Below are positions 8,289-15,431 of a stretch of DNA of 29,206 nucleotides, one piece after another. The notes under the pieces are model-generated. The model searched no databases. It was not told where the DNA came from and saw nothing but the letters and a program-made list of their open reading frames with translations. The DNA comes from a virus. Position 1 is the first letter of the stretch, and every line of letters starts with the position of its first letter. The stretch lies in the IMG/VR virus record IMGVR_UViG_3300023184_000406, positions 1 through 29,206 of that record; one strand, written 5' to 3'. The position numbers and the translations under genes were made by a program.

Positions 8289-9530
8289 TTAAATTTCTGC
8301 ATAGTCAAGACGGCCAAATTCAACATTGTCCAGCGTTAACGTAATTGCATTTACTGCTTCGTGATAAATTTTATATCCTGCAGGTCTTGCCTGTTCGGCA
8401 GCAAGTAAAACATTTGGGCTTGTATCTCCAGCAACTGCAACATCTGGGGTTTCTGAAGTTCGCGTAATAACTCTTATTTTCCAAATGTCATTAAGATAGT
8501 TTGGAGTTATAGAAACAAGTTTTTGTCCAGTGAGAACAAACTGAATAGCATCACGCAACGCTGTTTTTGTTCCAGAAGCACGCCCAAGCAGTGATGTCTC
8601 AAGTTGCCATTTTCGGTAAGCGTCAGTGTCTGTTATTAATGGTTCACCAGTAGTTCCATCATATAAATTTCTTTGATACGAATAACCAACTGCCTGAAAT
8701 GTCCATCTGTGATATTTTTCAAGGAAATTGTCTGGGTTGGTTAATGTGCTAATTGCCCAAGGAGATGTTTTTGTTCCATCATATGGCAGTTCGGATGTAT
8801 CAAATTCATACCAGTCTGCATACATCTGCATTGCATCGTGAATCCCATAAGTTAAAACATCTACAAATCTAAAAAATGGAAATTGTGGCTCAGTTTGTTT
8901 TTTGTCATACTCCCAATAGAAATCTGGCATATTTCTTACTACTGACCTAAGTGCAGTATTAGTGAACCAACCGTTATCCCACACAAGGTTTGGCATTGTA
9001 AAATATATATTATTTAATCCTGCTCCACTTATTGTTATTTCAATTTTGGGATATATGGAGCCAGTAAATGGACGTGGATAAGTGAGTGGATTTGACCTTA
9101 TTATTGACCAGGTTTGGCCTTGGTGTTCTTTAACTACAGGTGCATATGGGGTAGTCCAGTCAAATGTATTCTCAGCAACATTGTTAGCATCATGTTTAAA
9201 TGCAGTAGAAGTTGAATACCCACTTACTGCACACTTTACAACTCCGGTAAAAACAAAATCTGAACCTTGGTCTTGTTGAATATTAAAACAACTATTTAAT
9301 GCAGTACCAGTAAGGGTTATTTTTATATCGTCTGTAGTTAATGGTGATATGACCATTACATATCTATTGCTTATAAAAAAGTTTTCGTTAGTAATTACTG
9401 GAGTTAGCGTTGCTGAACCATTTGTAACTACCCAAGGGTTTACATATTCAGAAACAGAATAACCTTGACCAAGTTCGTTATCAATATTTAACGCTTGATA
9501 ATCATTGAATCTTTGAAGTATTGTTGGCAT
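8289..9530 (-). CDS. Probable baseplate wedge protein (gpI-like position)
   Basis: This 413-residue protein shares one base with the stop of the J-like gene (TAATG), the place usually held by the P2 gpI / T4 wedge partner. The first 200 residues look like a beta-sandwich (YVNPWVVTNGSATLTPVI, IEITISGAGLNNIYFTMPN) similar to a carbohydrate-binding jelly roll. Residues about 195-250 are aromatic (MPDFYWEYDKKQ, FPFFRFVDVLTYGIHDAMQM). The C-terminal third (YRKWQLETSLLGRASGTKTA, IQFVLTGQKLVSITP, IWKIRVITR) resembles gpI-type tail proteins that ask for repeated wedge geometry. The assignment rests on position and general pattern; the N-terminal beta domain would be an extra attachment module. Confidence 0.6.
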   Translation of the reverse strand: MPTILQRFNDYQALNIDNELGQGYSVSEYVNPWVVTNGSATLTPVITNENFFISNRYVMVISPLTTDDIKITLTGTALNSCFNIQQDQGSDFVFTGVVKCAVSGYSTSTAFKHDANNVAENTFDWTTPYAPVVKEHQGQTWSIIRSNPLTYPRPFTGSIYPKIEITISGAGLNNIYFTMPNLVWDNGWFTNTALRSVVRNMPDFYWEYDKKQTEPQFPFFRFVDVLTYGIHDAMQMYADWYEFDTSELPYDGTKTSPWAISTLTNPDNFLEKYHRWTFQAVGYSYQRNLYDGTTGEPLITDTDAYRKWQLETSLLGRASGTKTALRDAIQFVLTGQKLVSITPNYLNDIWKIRVITRTSETPDVAVAGDTSPNVLLAAEQARPAGYKIYHEAVNAITLTLDNVEFGRLDYAEI

Positions 9531-10732
9531 TAGTTAACAACTGTCAGTATTACGTTTATATTATCGGTATACGTGACTGGAAGTACTCCCTTTTGTGCGT
9601 ACTCTAGGTCCCCATCAATATTGACGGAAGAATTACCATCAAGCGCAGTTAAAGCAACACTTTCAGTTGCTACAACACCAGGAATGTTTTTTATTACAGA
9701 ATAAAGATAAGACTTTCTTAACTTTGTATCAAATGGCACCGTTGCGGGAGAAGTCATTGCAGAAATAATTGACTTAATATTTTCTTCTAAGATTGTTGGG
9801 TCATATGAGGCATTATAAATAATCTCAACATCAACTTGGATACTAGTTATTTCAGCATCAAGAACACCAATAGTCAATCCGGCAACTGCCCTATCTGCTA
9901 CACCAACTAAAATTTCATACTTTAGTTCTGGTGATGTTGCAGCGCCTTGACCATAAACAAAAATGGTTAGATGGCCGGGAACGTCAGCCGCACCAAAAGT
10001 CAAATCATCTTGATGGTCAGTTAGGTCATAAGTTTTAACTCTGTTAACTGAAAGAAAGTTTGACAAAACATAAGCATCAATTTGTGTAGATTTTCCGAAG
10101 GCTGAAGAAAGAGAACCAAGATAAGAAGCCGACCTTGAAAGATACTCATAATCGGTTTCCTGAACTTCACCATACTCAACAATTGAATAAAGGGTTGGTT
10201 GATAAAGGTCGGACGATGTAGATTCAATACTCATTGGAACGCCGGTAGTGATTTGAGGCAATGCAATCAATTCCGTGCATCTTGCTTGAACTACTGCAGT
10301 CGGCAAAGCAGGACTACCAGTTCCGTCTATTGCGTCAATAACGGCAGAGTCAACAACTTGAAAATACATTGACTGAGCATTATCAAGACCATTCATATCG
10401 TAACGAATCAAAAGTCCTGCGGGGATGGATGCTCCGTCATAAGTGATAGACGTAAACTCAAGTTCAATAATTGGATAGGTTCCTTCGTTTCTTGGAGCAC
10501 CAAGAATATTAAGCAAACCAAGCATTACTCTGTCTGGCAGTCTGTTAATTGCTGCAAGGCTTAATGATGAAATATATGAAGTTGCTTGAAGTATTGCATC
10601 TTCAGGTGTTCCTTGACGAATAGTCAACTCTGGGATAGAAAGGCGTGCATAGTCAAGGGCAGCCAAATAAATATCTGCTGGCTCTTGGTCAAAAGATGTT
10701 AAATTTACATATCCAGAAAAATCTATTGGCAT
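9530..10732 (-). CDS. Baseplate J-like protein (wedge)
   Basis: The 400-residue length is normal for P2 gpJ / Mu gp47 relatives, which form the baseplate wedge. The N-terminus (YLAALDYARLSIPELTIRQG, TPEDAILQATSYISSLS, INRLPDRVMLGLLNILGAPR) has the helical start and Gly-Ala-Pro-Arg segment expected of the family. It continues with beta strands carrying PAGLLIRYD, and ETDYEYLSRSASYLGSLSSA, the conserved region that in J proteins reads as E(S/T)D..yl.R. The C-terminal third includes VGVADRAVAGLTIGVLDAEI, TSIQVDVEIIYNASYDPTIL and a helix-rich KSYLYSVIKNIPGVVA. It lies directly after the gp25-like gene, as usual. Confidence 0.88.
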   Translation of the reverse strand: MPIDFSGYVNLTSFDQEPADIYLAALDYARLSIPELTIRQGTPEDAILQATSYISSLSLAAINRLPDRVMLGLLNILGAPRNEGTYPIIELEFTSITYDGASIPAGLLIRYDMNGLDNAQSMYFQVVDSAVIDAIDGTGSPALPTAVVQARCTELIALPQITTGVPMSIESTSSDLYQPTLYSIVEYGEVQETDYEYLSRSASYLGSLSSAFGKSTQIDAYVLSNFLSVNRVKTYDLTDHQDDLTFGAADVPGHLTIFVYGQGAATSPELKYEILVGVADRAVAGLTIGVLDAEITSIQVDVEIIYNASYDPTILEENIKSIISAMTSPATVPFDTKLRKSYLYSVIKNIPGVVATESVALTALDGNSSVNIDGDLEYAQKGVLPVTYTDNINVILTVVN

Positions 10733-10734
10733 TT

Positions 10735-11034
10735 TTACTCTACAATTTCAAACTTGAACGCAACGGTTGTTGCATGCGTGATGGGGTTTATTGATTTCTC
10801 TAACGACCTTATTTGTACTTCGGGTATGAACTTAGCAGCGTTTAAGATAAACAGCCCTGTGTCAATACCTGTAAATGAAGGGTCAGCAACTCCAAAATCG
10901 GGAGTTATCGGTTGCACCCCTGGTTCGGTAAGAAGGGTAACTGTCAACATTTGTTGAAAATATTCATAGGTGTTTTCGTATACCTTCTTGAACCCTGTTT
11001 CGTCAAAAGATACCGGAAATGCAATGCTGTCCAT
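10735..11034 (-). CDS. Baseplate wedge protein, gp25 / gpW family
   Basis: The protein has 99 residues, close to the usual size of the T4 gp25 / P2 gpW family, which starts sheath polymerisation at the baseplate. The core shows YFQQMLTVTLLTEPGVQ followed by TPDFGVADPSF, matching the family pattern of a helix, Leu-Thr-rich strand, Thr/Arg-Glu-(P)Gly turn and Phe-Gly. The C-terminus (EVQIRSLEKSINPITHATTV) fits the final strand pair. It stands immediately upstream of the J-like gene. The typical Arg of the RPGE turn is replaced by Thr-Glu-Pro-Gly here. Confidence 0.82.
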   Translation of the reverse strand: MDSIAFPVSFDETGFKKVYENTYEYFQQMLTVTLLTEPGVQPITPDFGVADPSFTGIDTGLFILNAAKFIPEVQIRSLEKSINPITHATTVAFKFEIVE

Positions 11035-11053
11035 TTGTTAATTATCCCACATC

Positions 11054-11098
11054 GCTACCCTTTGTAGCATTTACTGAGTTTTAAAGTAATCGCTGGCA
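11054..11098 (-). pseudogene. Vestigial 14-codon start of a fibre gene
   Basis: The spike-fibre stop overlaps an ATG (TAATG) that reads MPAIT, then diverges (LKLSKCYKG) and stops at 11054. The first five codons and the junction are identical to the start of the 711-1475 adhesin. It looks like a remnant left by module exchange rather than a working gene. Confidence 0.55.
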
Positions 11099-11103
11099 TT
11101 ACG
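11083..11103. repeat. 21-bp exact direct repeat, copy 2
   Basis: This is identical to 1459-1479 and covers the TAATG stop/start junction at the end of the spike-fibre gene plus the first five codons of the vestigial frame. It marks the likely boundary of a copied or recombined segment. Confidence 0.8.
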
Positions 11104-12487
11104 GAATTCCGACTACGGTTATATTACGGCGTTCATATCTAGCAGTTACGCCCGAATCTCCAGATTTATATTTCATAGTAAAAACATTACTTCCAACATT
11201 TAGCCCTGTAACTAAAAAAGTTGCAGACAAAGTAACAAGACTTCCGCCTAATCTATGGTCTAAGGCTTGGTCATCATTTGCCACAACTGTTGTTGCTCCA
11301 GATACGGCAAAACCAGCATAAACTTGAATACCGCCTGCCGTGCTATTGCTATCTATTGTTGCGGTGATAGTAACTAACGCTTTAGAACCAGTAGCAACCG
11401 TTACTGAAGGCCCGCTAGTTGTCAAGTTTGTATATGAAATAGATGCTGTTGATTCAAGGGTGTTTACTACCGCACTTTGTGGAGTTAAACATACCCATGC
11501 TGAACCATTATAAACATGTTCAAGACTTGTATCTGTCTCATAAACATGTTGACCAGTCCACGGAGAAGACGGACGAGTAGACGATGTTGCTTGGTATGGC
11601 GACATTGTGCCACCACCTAGTTCAACCCATGCTGAGTTGTAATAGATGTATGCGGCACCAGTAGACGTGTTAAACCAAACTTGACCAGCAGTTGGAGATA
11701 CTGGAGCCGTTGCGGAACTTGTTATACCAATTGGACCGGTCGGTCCAGTAGCGCCAGTCGGTCCACCGGCAGGACCAGTAGCACCTGTTAACCCAGTAGG
11801 ACCGCTTGGACCTGTAGCGCCAATAACTCCAGAAATTCCAGAAACTCCCGAAACTCCTGAAACTCCAGAAACTCCAGAAACACCGGAGACACCTTGGGGT
11901 CCGCTTGGTCCAGTAGCACCCATGACACCACTTACACCAGAGACGCCACTGGCTCCTTGTGGTCCAGTTGCGCCAATCACACCAGAGACTCCAGAGACTC
12001 CACTGGTTCCAGAAACTCCGCTAATACCAGAGACTCCCGATGGGCCTGTTGGTCCTCCTGCAGGACCAGAAGGTCCAGTTGCTCCCGTAGCGCCCGTTGG
12101 GCCAGGTATGGATGGTCCAACTTCAGTCCATGATGAATTGTAATAGATAAAAGTTTTACCCGTGTCAGACTCAAACCAAAGGTCGCCTTGTATTGGAGAA
12201 GGTGGCGCAGTATCAGAAACTGTTACTTGAGAACTTCCCAAAACTCCAACAGGGCCTATTGCGTACACTTCGGACAAACTGTGGTCCAAGAACGTACAAA
12301 TAACCTGTTGCCCTACGGTTAGTTGTTTCCATGAAGCAACATACATTGGACCAAACGTTGCGCCTAATGCAGGAATGTAGACAATGACCTTGTTGTTCTC
12401 TACGGTATTTCTTACAACTCCTAAGTATGTTCCACCTGGTTCTCGGGGGTGTGACGAACCTTTTTGTCTATTGATGTAATCAGCCAT
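11099..12487 (-). CDS. Baseplate spike OB-fold protein fused to collagen-like fibre and adhesin head
   Basis: The protein has 462 residues. Residues 1-85 (PGGTYLGVVRNTVENNKVIV, YIPALGATFGPMYVASWKQL, VGQQVICTFLDHSLSEVYAI) look like the OB-fold N-terminal domain of gp5/gpV-type baseplate spike proteins, and the gene sits right after the hub. Instead of a beta-helix spike, it continues with a fibre module (LWFESDTGKTFIYYNSSWTE), a Gly-X-Y region at about 125-254, a second fibre module ([20 protein letters not shown]) and a beta-rich head at about 335-462 (VTVATGSKALVTITATIDSN). Both fibre modules recur in other fibre genes here. Either the spike has acquired an adhesive arm, or this is a fibre using an OB-fold for attachment. 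Confidence 0.75.
   Translation of the reverse strand: MADYINRQKGSSHPREPGGTYLGVVRNTVENNKVIVYIPALGATFGPMYVASWKQLTVGQQVICTFLDHSLSEVYAIGPVGVLGSSQVTVSDTAPPSPIQGDLWFESDTGKTFIYYNSSWTEVGPSIPGPTGATGATGPSGPAGGPTGPSGVSGISGVSGTSGVSGVSGVIGATGPQGASGVSGVSGVMGATGPSGPQGVSGVSGVSGVSGVSGVSGISGVIGATGPSGPTGLTGATGPAGGPTGATGPTGPIGITSSATAPVSPTAGQVWFNTSTGAAYIYYNSAWVELGGGTMSPYQATSSTRPSSPWTGQHVYETDTSLEHVYNGSAWVCLTPQSAVVNTLESTASISYTNLTTSGPSVTVATGSKALVTITATIDSNSTAGGIQVYAGFAVSGATTVVANDDQALDHRLGGSLVTLSATFLVTGLNVGSNVFTMKYKSGDSGVTARYERRNITVVGIP
11494..11724. repeat. Diverged direct repeat of fibre C-terminal module, copy 2
   Basis: This aligns without gaps to 1921-2151. It encodes [20 protein letters not shown] and [17 protein letters not shown] in front of a head domain unlike that of the giant fibre. 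Confidence 0.8.
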
Positions 12488-12490
12488 GAT

Positions 12491-14020
12491 TTAACACCTA
12501 TACCCTGCTGGGGCTTTGCCATTTGCTATTTTTTTCCATGATTTAGGAAATCGTTTTTTTAAAATTGCTACAGCAACCTCATGAAGTTGTTTTTTTTGAA
12601 ATTGCGCCGTCTCAAAGTTGGTAAATTTACCACAGTGCAGTCCGTCTAAAAGATACTTGTCCAATGCGTCGCTTTCGGTATAAAGAATACCAACACCATC
12701 TAAACACCAGACTCTTTCAATTATCACATAAATAGAATTTGCAACATCGTGCCAAATATAAGTAGCAGAAGTTCCTCCTTCTCCATCCAGGGCTGCAACA
12801 GGCCTATTCCACAAGTCTATGTTCCCTACGGCTACAACGTTTTCTCCAGCAACCGCATCTGGGATTTTTGGATATGTTAAAGGAGTTGATGCAGAAGCAA
12901 CCGGCTTGACTTTGGCAGGAATTGGAATCTCTGCCCCTTTTTGTGATGGGCGAGCCTGTAGTGATTTGTCTGCTCCGGCTTCTATGGTGTCATAAATGGC
13001 ACTAACAACAGGCCCAATTTCTAGGTCTTGAATTTTTTCTCTAGGAAGAAGTTCTGGTGTTCTGAACGTAACGCTTACAGGCTCTGTTGATACTTCTTTA
13101 AAAGTAACGTCTGTTATTACATAAAGCCCACTCATGGTCGGGATACCAGCAATTTTGATTGTCATCCCAGGACGAAGACGCATACCGTTTTTTCTATCAA
13201 CAACCATTGAACCCTGAACCTCAAATGGGTCGTTGTCTGACCTTCTTACGGTTGGCATTTGCATTAAGAAAAAATGTTTTTCGTTCTTATGGTTTGGATA
13301 GTTAAATGGGATGTAGCGAACAAATGGTGTTTTTTCAACTTTTTTGGTTTGCTTGTTTATGATGGGTTTTGAGTTTTTATCAAGTTTTACTTTTCCACCC
13401 ACTTTATTGGTCCCCCATTTGCCAAGAAACCATCTTTGAGACCCAAAATAAATAACTCCATCGGATTCAAAGAGCGCATAATTTGCTGCACTTGCAAGAC
13501 CCTGCATGACATTCCACAAATTTTCCGCTTGTTTGTTACCATTGGAAGTTGAAATGCTCTTACTTTTTGTAGTGTTTTCTACTACTGCTTTCATTTTATA
13601 TTTTTTTGCAGCGTTCGTTATAAAGTCTTGATTAGCCCCTTGAATTTGAGATGCTTTTCTATCTCTCTTCATTTGCTGTATGCCTTTTGGGCGTGCTTCA
13701 ATAGTCCATACAGCAGAGTTGCTGTCTTTTTGACTACATTCAACACTGGCTATTTCGTATAGAAGAGTTACGTACAGAAACGAGCCTTCACCGCCTGGAG
13801 CGTTTTCGGGAGATACAGATTTTGATTTATACAAAACATCTCTGCCAACTACAAAAAAGTTTGCTTTTCCCATTCTCATACCAGGGTCAAGAACTTCAAA
13901 AGATATTTGACTTGCTTCATTCATAGAAAAATTAACATCTAGTGTCAAGATGTTTTTATTAATATCTTCTATTTGCCTAGTTGAAAGTGAGGCTATGCGA
14001 ATTGTGTCTTTTTCAATCAT
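12491..14020 (-). CDS. Baseplate hub protein (gpD/gp27-like) with extra C-terminal domain
   Basis: The protein has 509 residues; ATG 14020 overlaps the previous stop (ATGA). The first 350 residues fit late-control-D type hub proteins: an initial beta domain (ILTLDVNFSMNEASQISFEV, LDPGMRMGKANFFVVGRDVL), a middle with helical DFITNAAKKYKMKAV and LWNVMQGLASAANYALFESD, and a closing barrel with GMRLRPGMTIKIAG and MSGLYVITDVTF. After a Pro-rich linker, residues about 400-505 carry GNIDLWNRPVAALDGEGG, then DALDKYLLDGLHCGKF and a helix. This matches the shape of a small domain widespread in phage virion proteins (Asn-Arg-Pro ... Tyr..Thr/Asp-Gly-X-His-X-Gly-X-Phe), of unknown role. The hub forms the central tube end above the spike. 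Confidence 0.75.
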   Translation of the reverse strand: MIEKDTIRIASLSTRQIEDINKNILTLDVNFSMNEASQISFEVLDPGMRMGKANFFVVGRDVLYKSKSVSPENAPGGEGSFLYVTLLYEIASVECSQKDSNSAVWTIEARPKGIQQMKRDRKASQIQGANQDFITNAAKKYKMKAVVENTTKSKSISTSNGNKQAENLWNVMQGLASAANYALFESDGVIYFGSQRWFLGKWGTNKVGGKVKLDKNSKPIINKQTKKVEKTPFVRYIPFNYPNHKNEKHFFLMQMPTVRRSDNDPFEVQGSMVVDRKNGMRLRPGMTIKIAGIPTMSGLYVITDVTFKEVSTEPVSVTFRTPELLPREKIQDLEIGPVVSAIYDTIEAGADKSLQARPSQKGAEIPIPAKVKPVASASTPLTYPKIPDAVAGENVVAVGNIDLWNRPVAALDGEGGTSATYIWHDVANSIYVIIERVWCLDGVGILYTESDALDKYLLDGLHCGKFTNFETAQFQKKQLHEVAVAILKKRFPKSWKKIANGKAPAGYRC

Positions 14021-15429
14021 GGCAGAGTTGTTGAGTCAGTACCCACTGTTGGTAGAAGGCTTCCTGTTAAAAAATCAGTAGTTCTTGTGTACTGGTTAGT
14101 TGCTGGTGTGCCTGGAGGTTTCAGAGGTGTAGTAGAAGCCTTTTTGAGCGGAGGGAGTACGGCAAGTGTCCCCATGTTTGGGTCTGAGTACTCTGTAAGG
14201 TTTAAAGTAACTTCGGCAACAGATGCTTCATGTATGCCACCTGGAGTAAATCTAGTCGTATTTACGGATAGGTCTGAAATTACAAATTGAATCTCTTCAC
14301 CAGTTTTTGTAAATGGAAATTTCCATGACTTGCTGAGATATGGCGTGCAGTTGACAAGTCTTATTGGGTGTGGTGTTTGGGCTATTTTTCTAATTAAATC
14401 CAATTGGGTTTCAATTGAATTTTTCATTCCGTCTAAAGGGCCTTCTTTTATTGTTGCAGAAATAACAAATTTAAATGAAACTTTTAATAAATTGTATTTA
14501 CCCCAATCGGTAAGCGCAAAATTTCCAGGTCTATCTATTTCATTCCACGTAGAAGCGAGTTGTGAAAATTCAAAAGAATTAGGAACTATATCAATAGTAA
14601 AAATTTTTCTAATTTGTGAATAGTTATTAGGATTTACTTGGTCTGCTAAAACGTAAGTCTGAAGGATGTATGGAGTATCAGGAGTAACTGCAAAGTCTTT
14701 TGCTGCTACTCCAAGATTGTTGGTTGTTTCAACTCTTGTAATTTTTTGAAGCGTTCCTGGCTGAATAGGGCTTGGTGTTGTCGTATTATTAGGGCTACTA
14801 GGGGCGTTGCTTCTTCCACCAGTTTTGCTTGATTCAGAGCCTGCAGCACCTGCTTGTGGAGATGGGGCATTAGTTCCCGGCATTGTTGCTGCTGGTGATG
14901 GCGCTCCTCCAGAACGACCCGCTGCTGCTGGATATTTTTTATAAAAAGCACCGAGATTGGTATAGTCAATAGATGCTATTTCTTTTTGCTGTGCTTTAAT
15001 TTGGGCAATAGAACCATCAAGACTAAATGCAATAGTTTTTAAGTCTCCGGCAGGTCCTGTACCTTGAGGGGCCTTGGGGTCCCACTGAACCCAATACAGC
15101 CATGCTCTGGAATCTTTTCCATTACTTGTCTCCATAAAATAACGCTTGTTATCAGTTGTCCATGAACTTGTTGTGGGACCTGTACCCGTAAATATAATTG
15201 AAATAAAAAGGTTTCTTTGTAAATAAGTATTTCCAGATTTTATATATACATATTCATCCGTAGACATGAACATTTCATCAATAGATGTGTTATTTATGTA
15301 ATGCCTATTTGTGTCTCGCACAAGGGTCCATGATGGATATATCCTGTTTCCAGATTCATTCCAAACGTCAATAGGAATTGAATACTTAGACCATGCTGAT
15401 TCTGGAATCGTTCTAATTATGTCAGCCAT
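14017..15429 (-). CDS. Baseplate / tube-proximal tail protein (LysM-type tail protein position)
   Basis: This 470-residue protein lies between tape measure and hub, where contractile phages encode the tube initiator or gp53/XkdP-like protein. Residues 1-160 form one domain (PSWTLVRDTNRHYINNTSID, DSRAWLYWVQWDPKAPQGTG). Residues about 165-230 are a disordered-looking linker rich in Ala, Pro, Gly and Ser. Residues about 270-410 look like a tail-tube-type beta domain with DIVPNSFEFSQLASTWNEID, ALTDWGKYNLLKVSFKFVIS, THPIRLVNCTPYLSKSW-like spacing and IQFVISDLSVNTTRFTP, EVTLNLTEYSD. The C-terminal 50 residues are Pro/Thr-rich. No LysM motif was recognised, so the assignment is mainly by position. 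Confidence 0.55.
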   Translation of the reverse strand: MADIIRTIPESAWSKYSIPIDVWNESGNRIYPSWTLVRDTNRHYINNTSIDEMFMSTDEYVYIKSGNTYLQRNLFISIIFTGTGPTTSSWTTDNKRYFMETSNGKDSRAWLYWVQWDPKAPQGTGPAGDLKTIAFSLDGSIAQIKAQQKEIASIDYTNLGAFYKKYPAAAGRSGGAPSPAATMPGTNAPSPQAGAAGSESSKTGGRSNAPSSPNNTTTPSPIQPGTLQKITRVETTNNLGVAAKDFAVTPDTPYILQTYVLADQVNPNNYSQIRKIFTIDIVPNSFEFSQLASTWNEIDRPGNFALTDWGKYNLLKVSFKFVISATIKEGPLDGMKNSIETQLDLIRKIAQTPHPIRLVNCTPYLSKSWKFPFTKTGEEIQFVISDLSVNTTRFTPGGIHEASVAEVTLNLTEYSDPNMGTLAVLPPLKKASTTPLKPPGTPATNQYTRTTDFLTGSLLPTVGTDSTTLP

Positions 15430-15431
15430 TG

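Noticed and set aside
11894-12143. Two plus-strand frames across the spike-fibre collagen region
   Set aside because: They have the same cause: repeat codons of the minus-strand gene read antisense.
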